Under the pieces are notes generated by a model. It was not told the origin of the DNA and made no database searches. It saw nothing but the letters and a program-made list of their open reading frames with translations. Both the position numbers and the translations under genes were made by a program. Positions 33,346-44,900 of a DNA stretch of 64,000 bases are shown one piece after another. Positions within the stretch are counted from its first letter, which is position 1, and every line of letters starts with the position of its first letter. Origin of the DNA: Helianthus annuus (taxonomy: Eukaryota; Streptophyta; Magnoliopsida; Asterales; Asteraceae); the NCBI RefSeq assembly GCF_002127325.2, contig NC_035436.2, forward strand, positions 88,350,764-88,414,763, written 5' to 3'.

Positions 33346-33935
33346 TTTAGTGACAAATTTCCAAAACTGTTTAACTTTTTGATTAACAGGTTGTTTTTAT
33401 CGAAAAACTTTTAACTGAGTTTCCAACACTCGATCACATACGAAATGGACTAAACGCTCAAAACATGATTTTCACACTAAAACAGGTCGTATAAGCGAAA
33501 TCAGACTTTATGTGTTGTTATGAGCGAAATCACTTTAGCTCAAAAGAGCGAAATCATGTAATGTCTATATGAGCGAAACCCCAAGAGCGAAACCCCTAGA
33601 GCGAAACCCAAACATGACACTATGAGCGAAACCCTAAGAGCGAAACCCAAGAGCGAAACCTCAAAAATGACTCTATGAGCGAAACCACACGAGCGAAACC
33701 CCTGATTTCGCTTATACCGTATGAGCAAAATCACTCAAGTACACAAGAGCGAAACCTATTCACGAGCCATTTTATATCACTTTTAAGCTGTTTTTAGGTC
33801 TGAATTTCTTAAGGGTTTGTTATTAGACAATTTTACACTATGTGACCAAATTTCAGTCCATTTTGTCCGTCGGAAAGTCCAGAAACTCAAAATGTGCTAG
33901 AAAAAGGCTTTGATTCGGGTTAACTAGCTCACAAC
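33346..33935 (-). other. Copia 2b leader with dense GCGAAA(T/C)C array
   Basis: About fourteen copies of AGCGAAATC or AGCGAAACC between 33480 and 33765, directly upstream of gag in transcript sense. The short frame through it (33540-33734) is a translation of the repeat. Confidence 0.7.
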
Positions 33936-33951
33936 TGGCTCTGATACCAAT
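33936..33951 (-). other. Primer binding site of Copia 2b
   Basis: Minus strand TTGGTATCAGAGCC directly after the 5' LTR matches the 3' end of plant initiator methionine tRNA. Confidence 0.9.
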
Positions 33952-34392
33952 TGTAGGACCGTATTTGACAGTCGTTTGAGTCAATCAGAGCTAGCAACTA
34001 CCGAAAATGCAGCGGAAATACAAAATCGGCATGAATCAAAGCAGAAATGGTGTAGAAACAGAAGTAGAGTACTTTAAAACAGTTTTCTCATTGATCTTCA
34101 CAAAATACACGAGCAGCAGTTCGGCTACACGGGAGACATGAATGTACAAAATGAGAAAACAACTTGGGTATTTATAGGGGTGAGGGTTTCGCTTATATGA
34201 CATGTCCATATGAGCGAAATCATCTTGATGGGATTTCGCTCATATGACACAATGTCCATAAAAGCGAAACCTCAACATTACAAACCCAAATTTACATATT
34301 AACCCCTATACAATACATAATTAACACATCTAGACCCTATACATTGAACAACTAAGACTAAGACGCAGGCTTTAGACATTCGTGTACCAACC
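33952..34392 (-). repeat. Copia 2b 5' LTR (441 bp)
   Basis: Begins TGTAGGACCG; the far end is CCAACC instead of CCAACA, directly followed by the target duplication ATAGG. Confidence 0.93.
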
Positions 34393-34397
34393 ATAGG

Positions 34398-35098
34398 AAT
34401 TCAGTATGTCATGTGGCCGACATTTCGTTTATCAGTACAATGTTCATTGAACCTCTCAATTTAAATGTGACTGACAATAATGAATTCACTCAATTAGAGT
34501 GGCCGACAAAATCAGGTATCAACTTAATACAATTGGGCCAACTTCTTAGATTCATGTGATGGACCAATTAGACTGAATTATCAATTCAATTAATTGTGCC
34601 TACTACACTTTTATCAAGATGATATTATTGAGCCGCAACGTCTGTATTCAGTCGAAACACACTGTTCAAGCGAAATCAGGCATTAACTTGGAGCGAAATC
34701 AGGTTGAGTCTAAGAGAGAAATCTAGATCTGGGTGGTCCTATGAGCGAATCAGGGGCTGGGTGGTCCTATGAGCGAAATTAGGTGACCTTGGGGCGAAAT
34801 CAAGTGACCTTGGAGCGAAATCAGGTACAATGTAACCCTTGGAGCGAAATTAAGATGTTCCAAATAGCGAAATCAGATAATGATCATATGAGCGAAATCA
34901 ATTCGAAGAGCAATTTGGTCCATTTTTACTTTGAATTTCAGTCTCAAACTTTCAAGGGTTTGTCTATGTTCAATTTCTAGCAGTCTGTGAAAATTTGGTC
35001 CGATTCTAACCGTGAAATCTTCCCGAACTGATGAAAGAAGGTGTAGAAGTTAGAAATAGAAATGAAAACAAGCTGATATATGCAGAACTCCACGTCCT
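34398..35098 (-). other. Copia 2 leader, primer-site side
   Basis: Noncoding leader of Copia 2 with about ten GCGAAAT motifs (34660-34905). It continues at 19427 on the other side of Copia 2b. Confidence 0.75.
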
Positions 35099-35114
35099 GA
35101 GCTCTGATACCACT
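35099..35114 (-). other. Primer binding site of Copia 2
   Basis: Minus strand AGTGGTATCAGAGC next to the 5' LTR start, initiator-Met type. Confidence 0.88.
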
Positions 35115-35270
35115 TGTAGGATCGCTTGTTGACCCGAACGAGTCAATCGGAGGCGTTCTAATCCGTTTCAGGTGCGGAATAACAAGAAATGGACACGAAA
35201 AACAGCTTGTTCTACTAAATCTTGCCTTGTATATTGATTTCACACTGATTACAAGTCAATCGGCACTTCG
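35115..35270 (-). repeat. Copia 2 5' LTR, first part
   Basis: TGTAGGATCGCTTG to GGCACTTCG, cut by Gypsy B. It continues at 38540. The duplicated target CTTCG occupies 35266-35270. Confidence 0.92.
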
Positions 35271-38200
35271 TGTCACACCCCTGTTTCCACGTGTCTCACC
35301 GGTGGGGGATTATCGTGACGTAGTTGGCAACAATATAGTCAAACCACACAATATATGAATGCACAGCGGAAGCATAAAGATAAATATATTTCAACTTTAT
35401 TTGTAATATCAAAGTATCACCATTGTTGAAATAAAATCCACAGGGGATCAGTAATAATAATAAAAGTATTGTTCAACAGACGAAGGCATCCTTAAGCTTG
35501 CGAGACTCTTTAAGATGCTAAGGAGACATAGCCAGCCAATTACGTTTAGTACCTGCATTTAATCTTTTTGGGAAAATACGTCAGTTTACACTGGTAAATA
35601 CATTCAACCGACACTTTTGAAAAATGTTTATTAAAATTGATTTGAATGCACAAGGCACAAATTCTTTTATAACTTGGGAGAATTATTTAATATTATAATC
35701 TTGTGAACGAATTACATGTCCTGATGCGTTCAGTAGCCCGGATCAAGTCCGGGTTAAAGATCAATAGACACACCACAGCTATCTATTTATGCACTGACGA
35801 GTGTACGCCTACACTCCGCGCTTAGGTCGTGGCCATTTCGTAAATTGATTCCAGGGATATCCGGGACACGGTCATTAACCACACAAAGGCTTTTAAGAAA
35901 CAAGACTATTTAAACGAGCCGATCAAATTTATTCAATTACCCACTTAACTGTGGAGAATTTGTTTCCCGATCATGCGGTATGCTATATACCGTAACCCAA
36001 GCCCGTATAACGGAAAATAAGTTAAAAGTATTTACCTTTGCAAGTATAATTCCTTAATTGAATAAATTGCAGATAGCTTTTACTGGTCCTCCTAATCTGG
36101 AACGAAGGTTTTATAATAACCTATTAGAATCCTAACGGGTCTTTAATTAAGCTTAAGCTTAGACCGGCTAGTTTCAAAGATACGGTTCGTACGCACGATT
36201 AAGCAAAGACCGGATAGAATGTGATTTAGACCCGACAAGTTTGAAGACTTGTTTAATATGGGTTTATTATTCACATTCTGGATTTTGAGGAAAAACCGTT
36301 AAGGTTTGACCCGTCTCGGCTAATTTATGTAAACTTGTTACATAACCCGAACCGTACGCATAATAAGCGTGACGGGTATTCATGAGAGCTATAGACAGGT
36401 CTCCTAAGTTAATTATGCCTCAAATATGTTGTGACATCAGTAAGATGCCTTTCATTATGCCCGAAACGTGTTTAAACACAAACTAGGCCCCGTAGGGGTA
36501 TTTTGGTAATTTCACATAAGCCGAAAAGCTCAAAACTAGAGTCTGAGTTTATCAACCTTTGCTTACTGTTAAAATATTGAAATTTTCCTCTTATATCAGT
36601 AGGTATCAACCCGGGTATGTCCAATATAATTTTGTTACATACTTTGCGTTAAAAACGCTTAATAAGGCGATTAAAGGCCATTTCCGGGTTCGATACTTAA
36701 ATCTGATATTTTTATATTTCCAGAAGGCTTAAAATAATCTATTTATCATATGTGATTAGTAGCAAAAGGTTTGAAGTTGTTTAGATATGTAAAACTCATT
36801 TTATGGTCCGTAAGGGCAAAACCGACAATTACCGGATTAAGCCTACGCCTACTAGTTATGCTTAGTCTAAAATTAATTAAAAATATTTAAAAATCCCAAA
36901 ATAATATATTACATCAATGGGTATTAAGTTTGATACCAAAAAGTAGGCTTAACTAGGTTATACGCTAATTACGCCATTTTATTAATATAAAGCATTTATT
37001 TTGCGATAATGAGCATAACTCCTAATCTACAATTCAAATTGATGTCAAACTTTGCATACACGTTTACATATTAGTAATTAAAGTTTCTACTCTTTTACAT
37101 TTCCAAAAGTCACGTTTTAAGGCAATAAGGGCATAATGGTCAACATATGGGTAATTAACGGAATCATGCATATTAATTGGATAACTCATGATCCGAGGTG
37201 TATAGTCACAGAGGGTTATACTAGCATGTAATCTGGTCCAAATAAGGCTCTACGGTATTTTGGAAACATACCATAACGGGTCAGAACTGAAAGTCCAAGT
37301 GAAAGTCAAACTATGTGACTTTCGGTTCCGAACCGGGTCCTTATAGTAAATTGTCGAGTTGAACATGTTTAGACATGTCCTTACACTAATTACCAAGTTA
37401 TATTAATGATAAAACAGGTTATAAGTGTACTACATTGTTAATCTTGCATAAATCGCATTTTAAACTTTCTGTTGACTTTTTAAGTACACGTTTGACTCGA
37501 CTTTTGACCTAGTTAGAGTGGTGATCAGGGGGAACCCTTTTAAGGGTTTATTACCCACATAAATACCAACTTATAACTACTTTTAGTTCGAGATATGACT
37601 GAGCCATTGTTGACTAATCTTGAAGTCAAACCGTAATTACGACAGTTTGATTTTTAGCTAAATAACTAAGCTAAACTCAATTTAGAAAGGATTAGAACAC
37701 TTACTGAAGTCCTAAGCTTGATTAGGGAACACTTGAGAGGAATTTGAGCTCCAGAAGTGGTCCTCAAATGCAGATGAAGGTGTGAGGGAACTTGTTGCAC
37801 AATGTGGCCTTTTATAGGCAATGAAGATCATTAAGATCATCACAACAAGGTCTACAAGGGCTCCTTGATGATCAACAATTGTCCCTTAGTGCTAGGAGAT
37901 GATTAGGGGTCGCCCATATCTTTGGAAAATCTTTACATTAGTGTTTTATCGTTTTAAACAGCCAACAGTCAACTTTCTGTCGCTGGGCGTCGCTTACGGA
38001 CCGTATGGCATGGCCCTTGCGGTCTGTAAGCCTATGGCGGAAACATTTTCACCCTTTCACCCCCTTACGGTCCGTAAGGCTGGACCCTTACAGTCCGTAA
38101 GCGCTTAACAGACGCAAAAGAATTAACCTTTCAAGGTTTGAATGGTCAACTTGCAATACTTGATTTTTGGGTATGGGAAATGTCAGTATGAGGCCCTTTT

Positions 38201-38539
38201 TAACCCATGCTTGGTCAGTTAACATTATGCATTATGGGTTTGCACAAGGATGGGTTTATAAATAATCATTTGAATTGTATTATTTTCTTAGGATTTAGAT
38301 TAGTAACTTGGATCCTTTTGATTATTAGTAATTACCAGATTAAGATATATTAGATGCTTATAAATTTTGCTTAGGGTCTCGGGATTTATAATGACGAAAT
38401 CGCTCAGAGGTATAAAATTAACATGTCGACATATTCGAAAATCCTACCACATATCTTAATTAAATCTGGGTTTATATTATTTTTGTCGTATGCGACACGT
38501 GTCATTTATTTATTGGACACAAAATTTCGAGGTGTTACA
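35271..38539 (-). mobile_element. Gypsy B solo LTR (3.27 kb)
   Basis: Begins TGTCACACCC and ends GGTGTTACA, flanked by CTTCG at 35266-35270 and 38540-38544. It matches 48121-51399 along its full length with scattered substitutions and a 10-bp indel near 48155. No primer site or polypurine tract adjoins it, so it is a solo LTR produced by LTR-LTR recombination. On the transcribed (minus) strand it has a cluster of the palindrome CTTACGGTCCGTAAG (37992-38104) upstream of TATAAAA (37810-37816). Confidence 0.9.
37810..37816 (-). promoter_or_regulatory. Likely TATA box of Gypsy B solo LTR
   Basis: Minus strand CTATAAAAGG. In the other LTR copy the equivalent site (50670-50676) reads CTATGAAAGG, a one-base change that breaks the box. 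Confidence 0.55.
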
Positions 38540-38890
38540 CTTCGGCAGCAGTTCGGTACCGGAAACAAGACGTCACTAATGATTTCGCTCATCATAGACC
38601 TATATATAGTCATGGGATTTCGCTCATAGGACACATGTCCACAAAAGCGAAATCACATATGTACATAAAGCGAAATCACCTGTAATATTCTGATTTCCCA
38701 CATAGTGACATCCTGATTTCCCACATAGTGACATCCTGATTTCCCACATAGTGATATGTCCATATGTGTGAAATCAACTTTCTTGGGAAATCATCACTAC
38801 AACTCTATATTCTCGTACAATGTGCCCTGATCTAACATTCTAAGACTAAGACTCGATACAAGACGAAGTCGACAGATGTATGCACCAACA
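38540..38890 (-). repeat. Copia 2 5' LTR, second part
   Basis: Continuation of 35115-35270 after the solo LTR. It ends CACCAACA followed by the target duplication ATAAA. Confidence 0.93.
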
Positions 38891-38895
38891 ATAAA

Positions 38896-41252
38896 TGTGA
38901 GAATACTTGCATTTATGTATAAATGATTGGATGATCATGGATGATATATTTTGTGTTTTGTAAGAGTGCATGTATAATGATGATGATGTTGTATGAGTGC
39001 ATTAGATGCACATACATGAACATGCATGAAGATATGTAATCATGAAATGATGATTTAAACATGACTTGATAAAAATAATTTTTCTCAGCTTATAAACTCT
39101 AAAATATGAATATTTTGAATTGTTAAATGATATAAAACTTTGTCATAAAGTTTACTAGTCTTGCATGTTGTACTTGGTGCTTTAGAAGTTATAAAATACA
39201 TGAAATCGCATGATTTATGTGACTTACACAAAAACTGCATTAATCTGATTATAACCATCATTTTAATCATTAAATAACATGTATTGTGTTAAAATATCAA
39301 GTCATTCTGAGTTGGGATGGTTATAGTAACGTTTAACGCAAAACTATGCGGTAAAACGATCAAAAATCGGCTTTTCGAACAATTTTTATGAAACTGATTT
39401 AGATCAGTAAGTAAACTGATATTTTAGTTTAAAAATAAGTATTTTAACTAATTTTAAGTTTAGTTGGTGTTTGGTTGGTCATACGTGACTTCCGACGCCC
39501 GAAAACGTTAACGAATCACTAAAATACGAGTTTTACAATGAACACTAGTATGGTTATTTTTGAGTGAACCTTATGTGTTAAAATGTGTTATGTGATTTAA
39601 GTATGTGAAAATGATAATATGTTAACTGTTGACATGATAGCGGGGAATTTAGACTATGCATGTACACTTGTGTGTTTAGAACGGTAGAATCGGTAAAATC
39701 GCGTTAAATGTGTAACTTAATTGCCGAGCATGAAAATTGATACATATGATTTATTTTTTGTATGCATGCCTTAAAATTGACAAAATAAATAAGTTAACAA
39801 GATTTGGCGTGTTAAAATGTTTTCGTTTATGTGTATATATATTACGATGCGCAAATCGTAGATATATTACGTATAAACGGGTGTGCTAACTGATTTTCAT
39901 GATAACGGTCACCAATAAAATCGCTCAAGTCGCAAAATCTTAAATATATCTATATATATTATATACTAACGTGCCATCATAATCTAAAACGATAACTTTT
40001 TTGAGAAAATCTCAAAGTTATGTGAGAATTCTAAGAAACGAAGAAACTTAGGATTTTTGTGATATATTGATTTATAAATCATTCCTACATATAATAGGAT
40101 GTGTAGAAATCAATCTGTGGGATTGTGCTATTTAAAAATACGCACCCAAAGGTGAGTGTCACTAAACCCCTCTTTTTACTGTTTTGTATATGTTTTGGGG
40201 GAAGAACATGTCTAAAAGGGTTTAATAATGTTTTTGGAATAAAACATACCTTTTGATATAAATTATAAATTTTCATGGAAAATATATGGATTTGATAAAT
40301 ATATAAGTTTCGGGGAGAAACGGTTTTGGTGAAAATATATTTCGGGGAGAAACAATTTTGGTGAATATATATGTTTCGGGATGAAACGGGGATTTGTTAC
40401 GGTGTTTCAGAGACCGTGTAGTTGGGATGAATTTACGTGGTCCCAGGGATTTCAGTAAATTCGTACAATGGTTTATATTAAATTTGTCTTATTCGTAGGA
40501 TATATATATATATTGTACGTGAGGCAGGCATCATAGATGGCCTTGATATAGGCCATGCGCAAGTGATGTCGTTTAATCATTTATGTATTGCACGCGAGGA
40601 ATTGTTGGAAGATCTATCGGGTTGACAACCCCGTCGTGACTGGCCACTCCGTGTCAAGTCAAACGACGAATTGATGTCTGTTCATTGTCTAGCATTGATT
40701 ATACCTTCATTGTTAATATATATTTTGTAATGTCTAGCTAACTTATGAGTCCAAACATTTGATGCTATAAATTTAATATGTAAACTTAGGAAGATGCTTT
40801 GTTCGAAGGTTTCTGGGAAACGCTTGCGACGGCTGACCCTTGGATTTTTATTAAGGAAATAAACTGACTTTCGTAAATTATATGGATGTTTTTAAATAAA
40901 CACATAATTGGAAAGCTTTTTCCTTGGATCAAACTATTTAAATTTGGATATATGAACTCACCTTCCTTTGTGTTGACACTTGATTTTAACGTGTTCTTCA
41001 GGTACTTGAGTTCGGCTTCGGGAATTATGGCATATCTTGTGTTTGTTGATGCATGTTTGGTTACTTAATGTGTTGGACAAACTTTTAAAACAATTTGGGA
41101 CAAATGTAATAAGATCCGTGAGGATCAAAACTGCTTAACTATGTCATGTTTTGAAACTTTATGTTTAAAACTTATGTTTTAATTAAGTTAATATGTCCAA
41201 CAATTAAATGCATCGTCAACAAGATATTAATGGGCACCAACTTTCGTCACCA
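38896..41252 (+). mobile_element. Gypsy A LTR, right part, truncated copy
   Basis: Continues the LTR interrupted at 12597 and matches 51757-54592. The last approximately 35 bases of the LTR and the primer site are missing because of the junction at 41252. TTTCGGGGAGAAAC-type phrases repeat at about 40310-40390. No coding sequence. Confidence 0.85.
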
Positions 41253-41318
41253 ATATCGTCAACAAGATATTAATGGGCACCAACTTTCGTCAACAAGATA
41301 TTAATGGGCACCAACTTT
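41253..41318. other. Templated filler at duplication breakpoint
   Basis: The phrase CGTCAACAAGATATTAATGG with GCACCAACTTT after it occurs at 41214 (original), 41257 and 41288. The last two copies fill the join between Gypsy A LTR and Gypsy B integrase. In copy R2 (54553) it occurs once. Re-copied neighbouring sequence at a join is typical of synthesis-dependent end joining. Confidence 0.8.
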
Positions 41319-41986
41319 CCTTCGAAGCTTCTTTACCTGTCGATCTTCTATCGACAAAGGTTTTTCCACAAATTTCAAGCTCTCATCTATATGCACATCT
41401 GTATGTGGTATTATCGGTGATTCATCAGCGAAGCACTTCTTTAGATTGCAGATGTGGAACACATTGTGAATTCCATTGAGCTATTCTGGCAAATTTAACT
41501 TATAGGCAACTGACCCAACACGTTCTTACCAAAACGCATCACCCCTTTCCAGGGTGATACTTTAAGTAACACTTTTTCACCTACTTCGAAGTGAAAATCT
41601 TTACGCTTTGGATCTGCGTAACTCTTCTGCCTATCTCGGGCAGCTTTGAGACGGTCTCGAATCTGGACAATCTTGTCCGTTGTCTCGAAGACTATCTCTG
41701 GTCCTGATAATTGGACATCTCCAACTTCCGCCCAACAAACAGGCGATCTACACTTTCTACCGTATAATGCCTCGAAAGGCGCAGCCTTAATGCTGGTATG
41801 GTAGCTATTGTTGTAGGAGAATTCGATTAATGGTAGGTTCTTATCCCATCTCCCACCCAAATCGATAGCACATGCACGTAGCATGTCTTCCAACGTTTGA
41901 ATAGTACGCTCACTCTGACCGTCTGTCTAAGGATGGTAAGCCGTACTAAAATTCAAACATGTGCCCAAAGATTGCTGGAAGCTTTT
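41319..41986 (-). pseudogene. Gypsy B integrase C-terminal half, broken
   Basis: After frame breaks near 41890-41990, the segment [31 protein letters not shown] and [19 protein letters not shown] reads well to 41495. About 50 bases seem lost after MRFGK. Another frame then encodes VAYKLNLPE, an in-frame TAG, and HNVFHICNLKKCFADESP, IDESLKFVEKPL. It breaks off in VKKLRR at 41319, where filler begins. Confidence 0.8.
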
Positions 41987-44900
41987 TCAGAAATGAGACG
42001 TGTATCTAGTATCTCTGTCGAAGATAATAGACACAGGTATGCCATGTAAGGCTACAATCTTATCAACGTATAACTGGGCTAACATGTCAGAGCTATAAGT
42101 CTCCTTGATGGGTAAGAAATGAGCTGACTTAGTCAGTCTGTCGACTATAACCCATATCGTGTCATTTCCTTTCCTCGTCTTGGGTAACTTGGTAATAAAA
42201 TCCATAGTTACACATTCCCACTTCCATTCTGGAAGTTCAGGCTGTTGTAGCAAGCCTGACGGCTTTTGATGCTCAGCTTTGACTTGCGCACAAGTCAAGC
42301 ATTTGGCTACATAAGCGGCTACAGACTTTTTCAAGCCTATCCACCAATAATTTGCCTTTAGATCCTGATACATTTTATCTGCTCCAGGATGGACAGAATA
42401 TTTGGAACTATTAGCTTCCTGGAGGATAACATCTCGTAGTCCTCCATAAATAGGAACCCATATTCGTCCATTTAATCGTAAAATTCCGTCCTTGCTAAGA
42501 GTTAACTGCTCCTCAGTTACTCCCAGCTTCTCTTTAGGATAGTTAGCTTCCAACACAGCTTCCCTCTGTGCAGCTAACAACCTTTCAATCAAATTATTCT
42601 TCACTTCAATGCTCTTGGCATTGATTCGGATGGGTTTCACCCTTTCCTTTCTACTCAGGGCATCAGCGACTACATTCGCCTTGCCGGGATGATATCTGAT
42701 TTCACAATCATAATCATTTAAAGTCTCCATCCATCGGCGTTGCCTCATGTTTAATTCCTTCTGATTAAACAGATGTTGAAGGATCTTATGGTCCGAATAG
42801 ATCACAAACTTGATACCATACAGATATTGCCTCCACAGTTTTAGTACGAACACAACGGCACCCAGCTCCAAGTCATGGGTGGTGTAATTCTTTTCGTGCA
42901 CCTTTAACTGTCTTGAAGCATAGGCAATAACCTTGCCTTTCTGTATGAGCACACACCCCATGCCAGTGTGTGATGCGTCGCAGTAAATTACGAACTCCTC
43001 GGTACCTTCAGGCAATGTCAGTACAGGGGTGTTGCTCAACTTTTGCTTCAAAATATCAAAGGACTCTTGCTGCTTAGGGCCCCAAACGAACTTTACTTTC
43101 TTCTTGGTCAAGGAAGTTAAGGGCGCAACAATCCTTGAAAAATTTTCAATGAATCGCCTGTAATATCCTGCTAACCCCAGGAAACTACGAATCTCTGTAG
43201 GCGTCTTTGGCTCTTGCCAATTCATTACGGCTTCTACTTTAGCGGGATCCACCTGGATACCACGCTCGCTGACAACGTGTCCTAGAAATTGGACTTCTCG
43301 TAGCCAGAATTCGCACTTGGAGAATTTGGCATAGAGTTTCTCATGATACAGGAGTTTGAGAATACAACGAAGGTGTTTCTCATGGTCAGCTTGGTTCTTC
43401 GAGTAGATAAGAATGTCATTGATGAAAACGATGACGAATTTTTCTAAGTACGGCTTGCAGACGCGATTCATGAGATCCATGAACGCAGCCGGTACATTAG
43501 TGAGCCCAAAAGGCATCACTAGGAACTCGTAGTGACCGTAACGAGTCCTAAATGCGGTTTTATGTACGTCTTCATCTCTGACTTTCATTTGATGGTAGCC
43601 TGACCTCAAGTCAATCTTCGAGAAATAACTTGCCCCTTGTAACTGATCGAACAAATCGTCGATCCTCGGCAAGGGATATCTATTCTTTATCGTGACCTTA
43701 TTAAGCTCGCGATAATCGATGCACAGACGCATCGATCCGTCCTTCTTCTTAACAAACAGGACAGGTGCTCCCAAGGGAGACGAACTAGGTTTGATGAAAC
43801 CTTTAGCTAGCAGTTCATCCAGCTGGGTCCTCAACTCCTTCATTTCGGTTGGTGCTAACCTGTAAGGCGCTCTGGCAACAGGTGCTGTTCCAGGGATGAT
43901 ATCGATCCTGAATTCCAGTTGCCTATCTGGTGGCAAACCAGGTAGATCTTCAGGGAAAACTTCTAGATATTCCGAAATAACGGGAATGTCTTCTATCTTC
44001 GGTTTAGGCTCTTCAATAATCACCTGTGCCATGTAGATGACACAACCCTTCTTTAGACATTTTGAAGCCTTGAGCATAATCACTTGCTCAGGCAATCCGT
44101 ACTGGGTATGTCCCCGAATGGTAAGTGATTCACCAGACGGAGTCTTTATCACCACTTGTTTTCTGTTGCAGACGATTTGGGCCTGGTTGTGAGATAACCA
44201 GTCCATACCCAATACTAGGTCAAAACCGGCCAATTTAAAGGGAAGTAGAGATAGAGGAAAAAAGTGGTTCTTAATGGATATCACACATCCATCTAACACA
44301 GTGGAGACGGTTTCTATGGTGCCATCTGCTAGCTCTACCTCGTAGTTCACATTTAAGGTTTTGACAGGCATATTTAGCAATTTGCAAAATTTATGATCTA
44401 CGAAAGACTTATCAGCGCCCGAATCAAAAAGTACTCTTGCAAAGATATCATTTACGAGAAAAGTACCTGTGATCACGTTATCATCTAGCACTGCTTCTTT
44501 CGCCTCCATCCTGAAGACTCTTGCATTGGTCTTCTTGGCGTCTTCAGGCTTCTTGGCATATTTAGGGCAGTTGCTTTTAATGTGTCCTTTCTCGCTGCAG
44601 CCGTAGCAGGTTGCATCTTTTATCTTTTTGCAATCCACGGTCTTGTGGTCCTTGGACTTGCATAACCCGCAAGCATACGACTTCGACTGAGTCTGCGAGT
44701 TTGATTCGAGTCTACACTTTCCAAAGTGATGTCTCTTGCAATTCTTGCACTTGGGCTTCTCACCAGACTGTTGCCCATCCTTCCTTGACTCCGACCCTTT
44801 CTTGTTATCACCGTTTCCACGGTGCTTCTTGCCCGACCTCCGTGAAGTATCATCTTCACGCTTTCTCTTTTCAGCTTCTTTGTTCCTCAACGATCTTTGT

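Larger units (their letters stand above)
19433..34392 (-). mobile_element. Copia 2b: SIRE-like retrotransposon with third ORF
   Basis: Flanked by ATAGG at 19428-19432 and 34393-34397. LTRs of 441 and 426 bp begin TGTAGGACCG; the 3' LTR ends CCAACA and the 5' LTR ends CCAACC, a mutated terminus. On the minus strand the order is: 5' LTR, initiator-Met primer site, leader with GCGAAATC arrays, gag (33345-29536), protease-integrase, reverse transcriptase-RNase H (to 26144), conserved block, more arrays, third ORF (23856-19907), polypurine tract, 3' LTR. pol before a large extra ORF, long total size and the YVDDIIFGST motif fit the Sirevirus lineage. The coding regions carry many stops and several frameshifts, so it is now dead. 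Confidence 0.92.
12598..38890 (-). mobile_element. Copia 2: SIRE-like element lacking pol
   Basis: Bounded by identical 5-bp duplications ATAAA at 12593-12597 and 38891-38895. Both LTRs start TGTAGGATCG and end CACCAACA. On the minus strand the order is: 5' LTR (35115-38890, split by Gypsy B), primer site, leader, gag (18961-15141), 3' UTR, polypurine tract, 3' LTR (12598-13100). The leader is split by Copia 2b. Without the two inserts the element is only about 8 kb. Protease, integrase, reverse transcriptase and RNase H are absent except for a trace of the pol 3' end near 14660-14690. It probably relied on proteins from a relative such as Copia 2b. Confidence 0.9.
35271..41252. repeat. Segmental duplication, copy R1
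   Basis: Contains the Gypsy B LTR, the right part of the Copia 2 LTR (38540-38890), the target duplication ATAAA and Gypsy A LTR sequence (38896-41252). The same order recurs at 48121-54592. Identity ends abruptly after CGTCACCA at 41252. Confidence 0.92.

Noticed and set aside
33480..33765. CRISPR-like array of short repeats
   Set aside because: Spacing is irregular, repeats are about 10 bases, spacers are not uniform, and the sequence is a plant retrotransposon leader.
35271..38539. Reading this LTR as the ordinary 3' LTR of the Gypsy B element at 41319-51399
   Set aside because: It is followed by its own target duplication CTTCG and Copia 2 LTR sequence, not by a polypurine tract or internal region, so it is a solo LTR at the original site.
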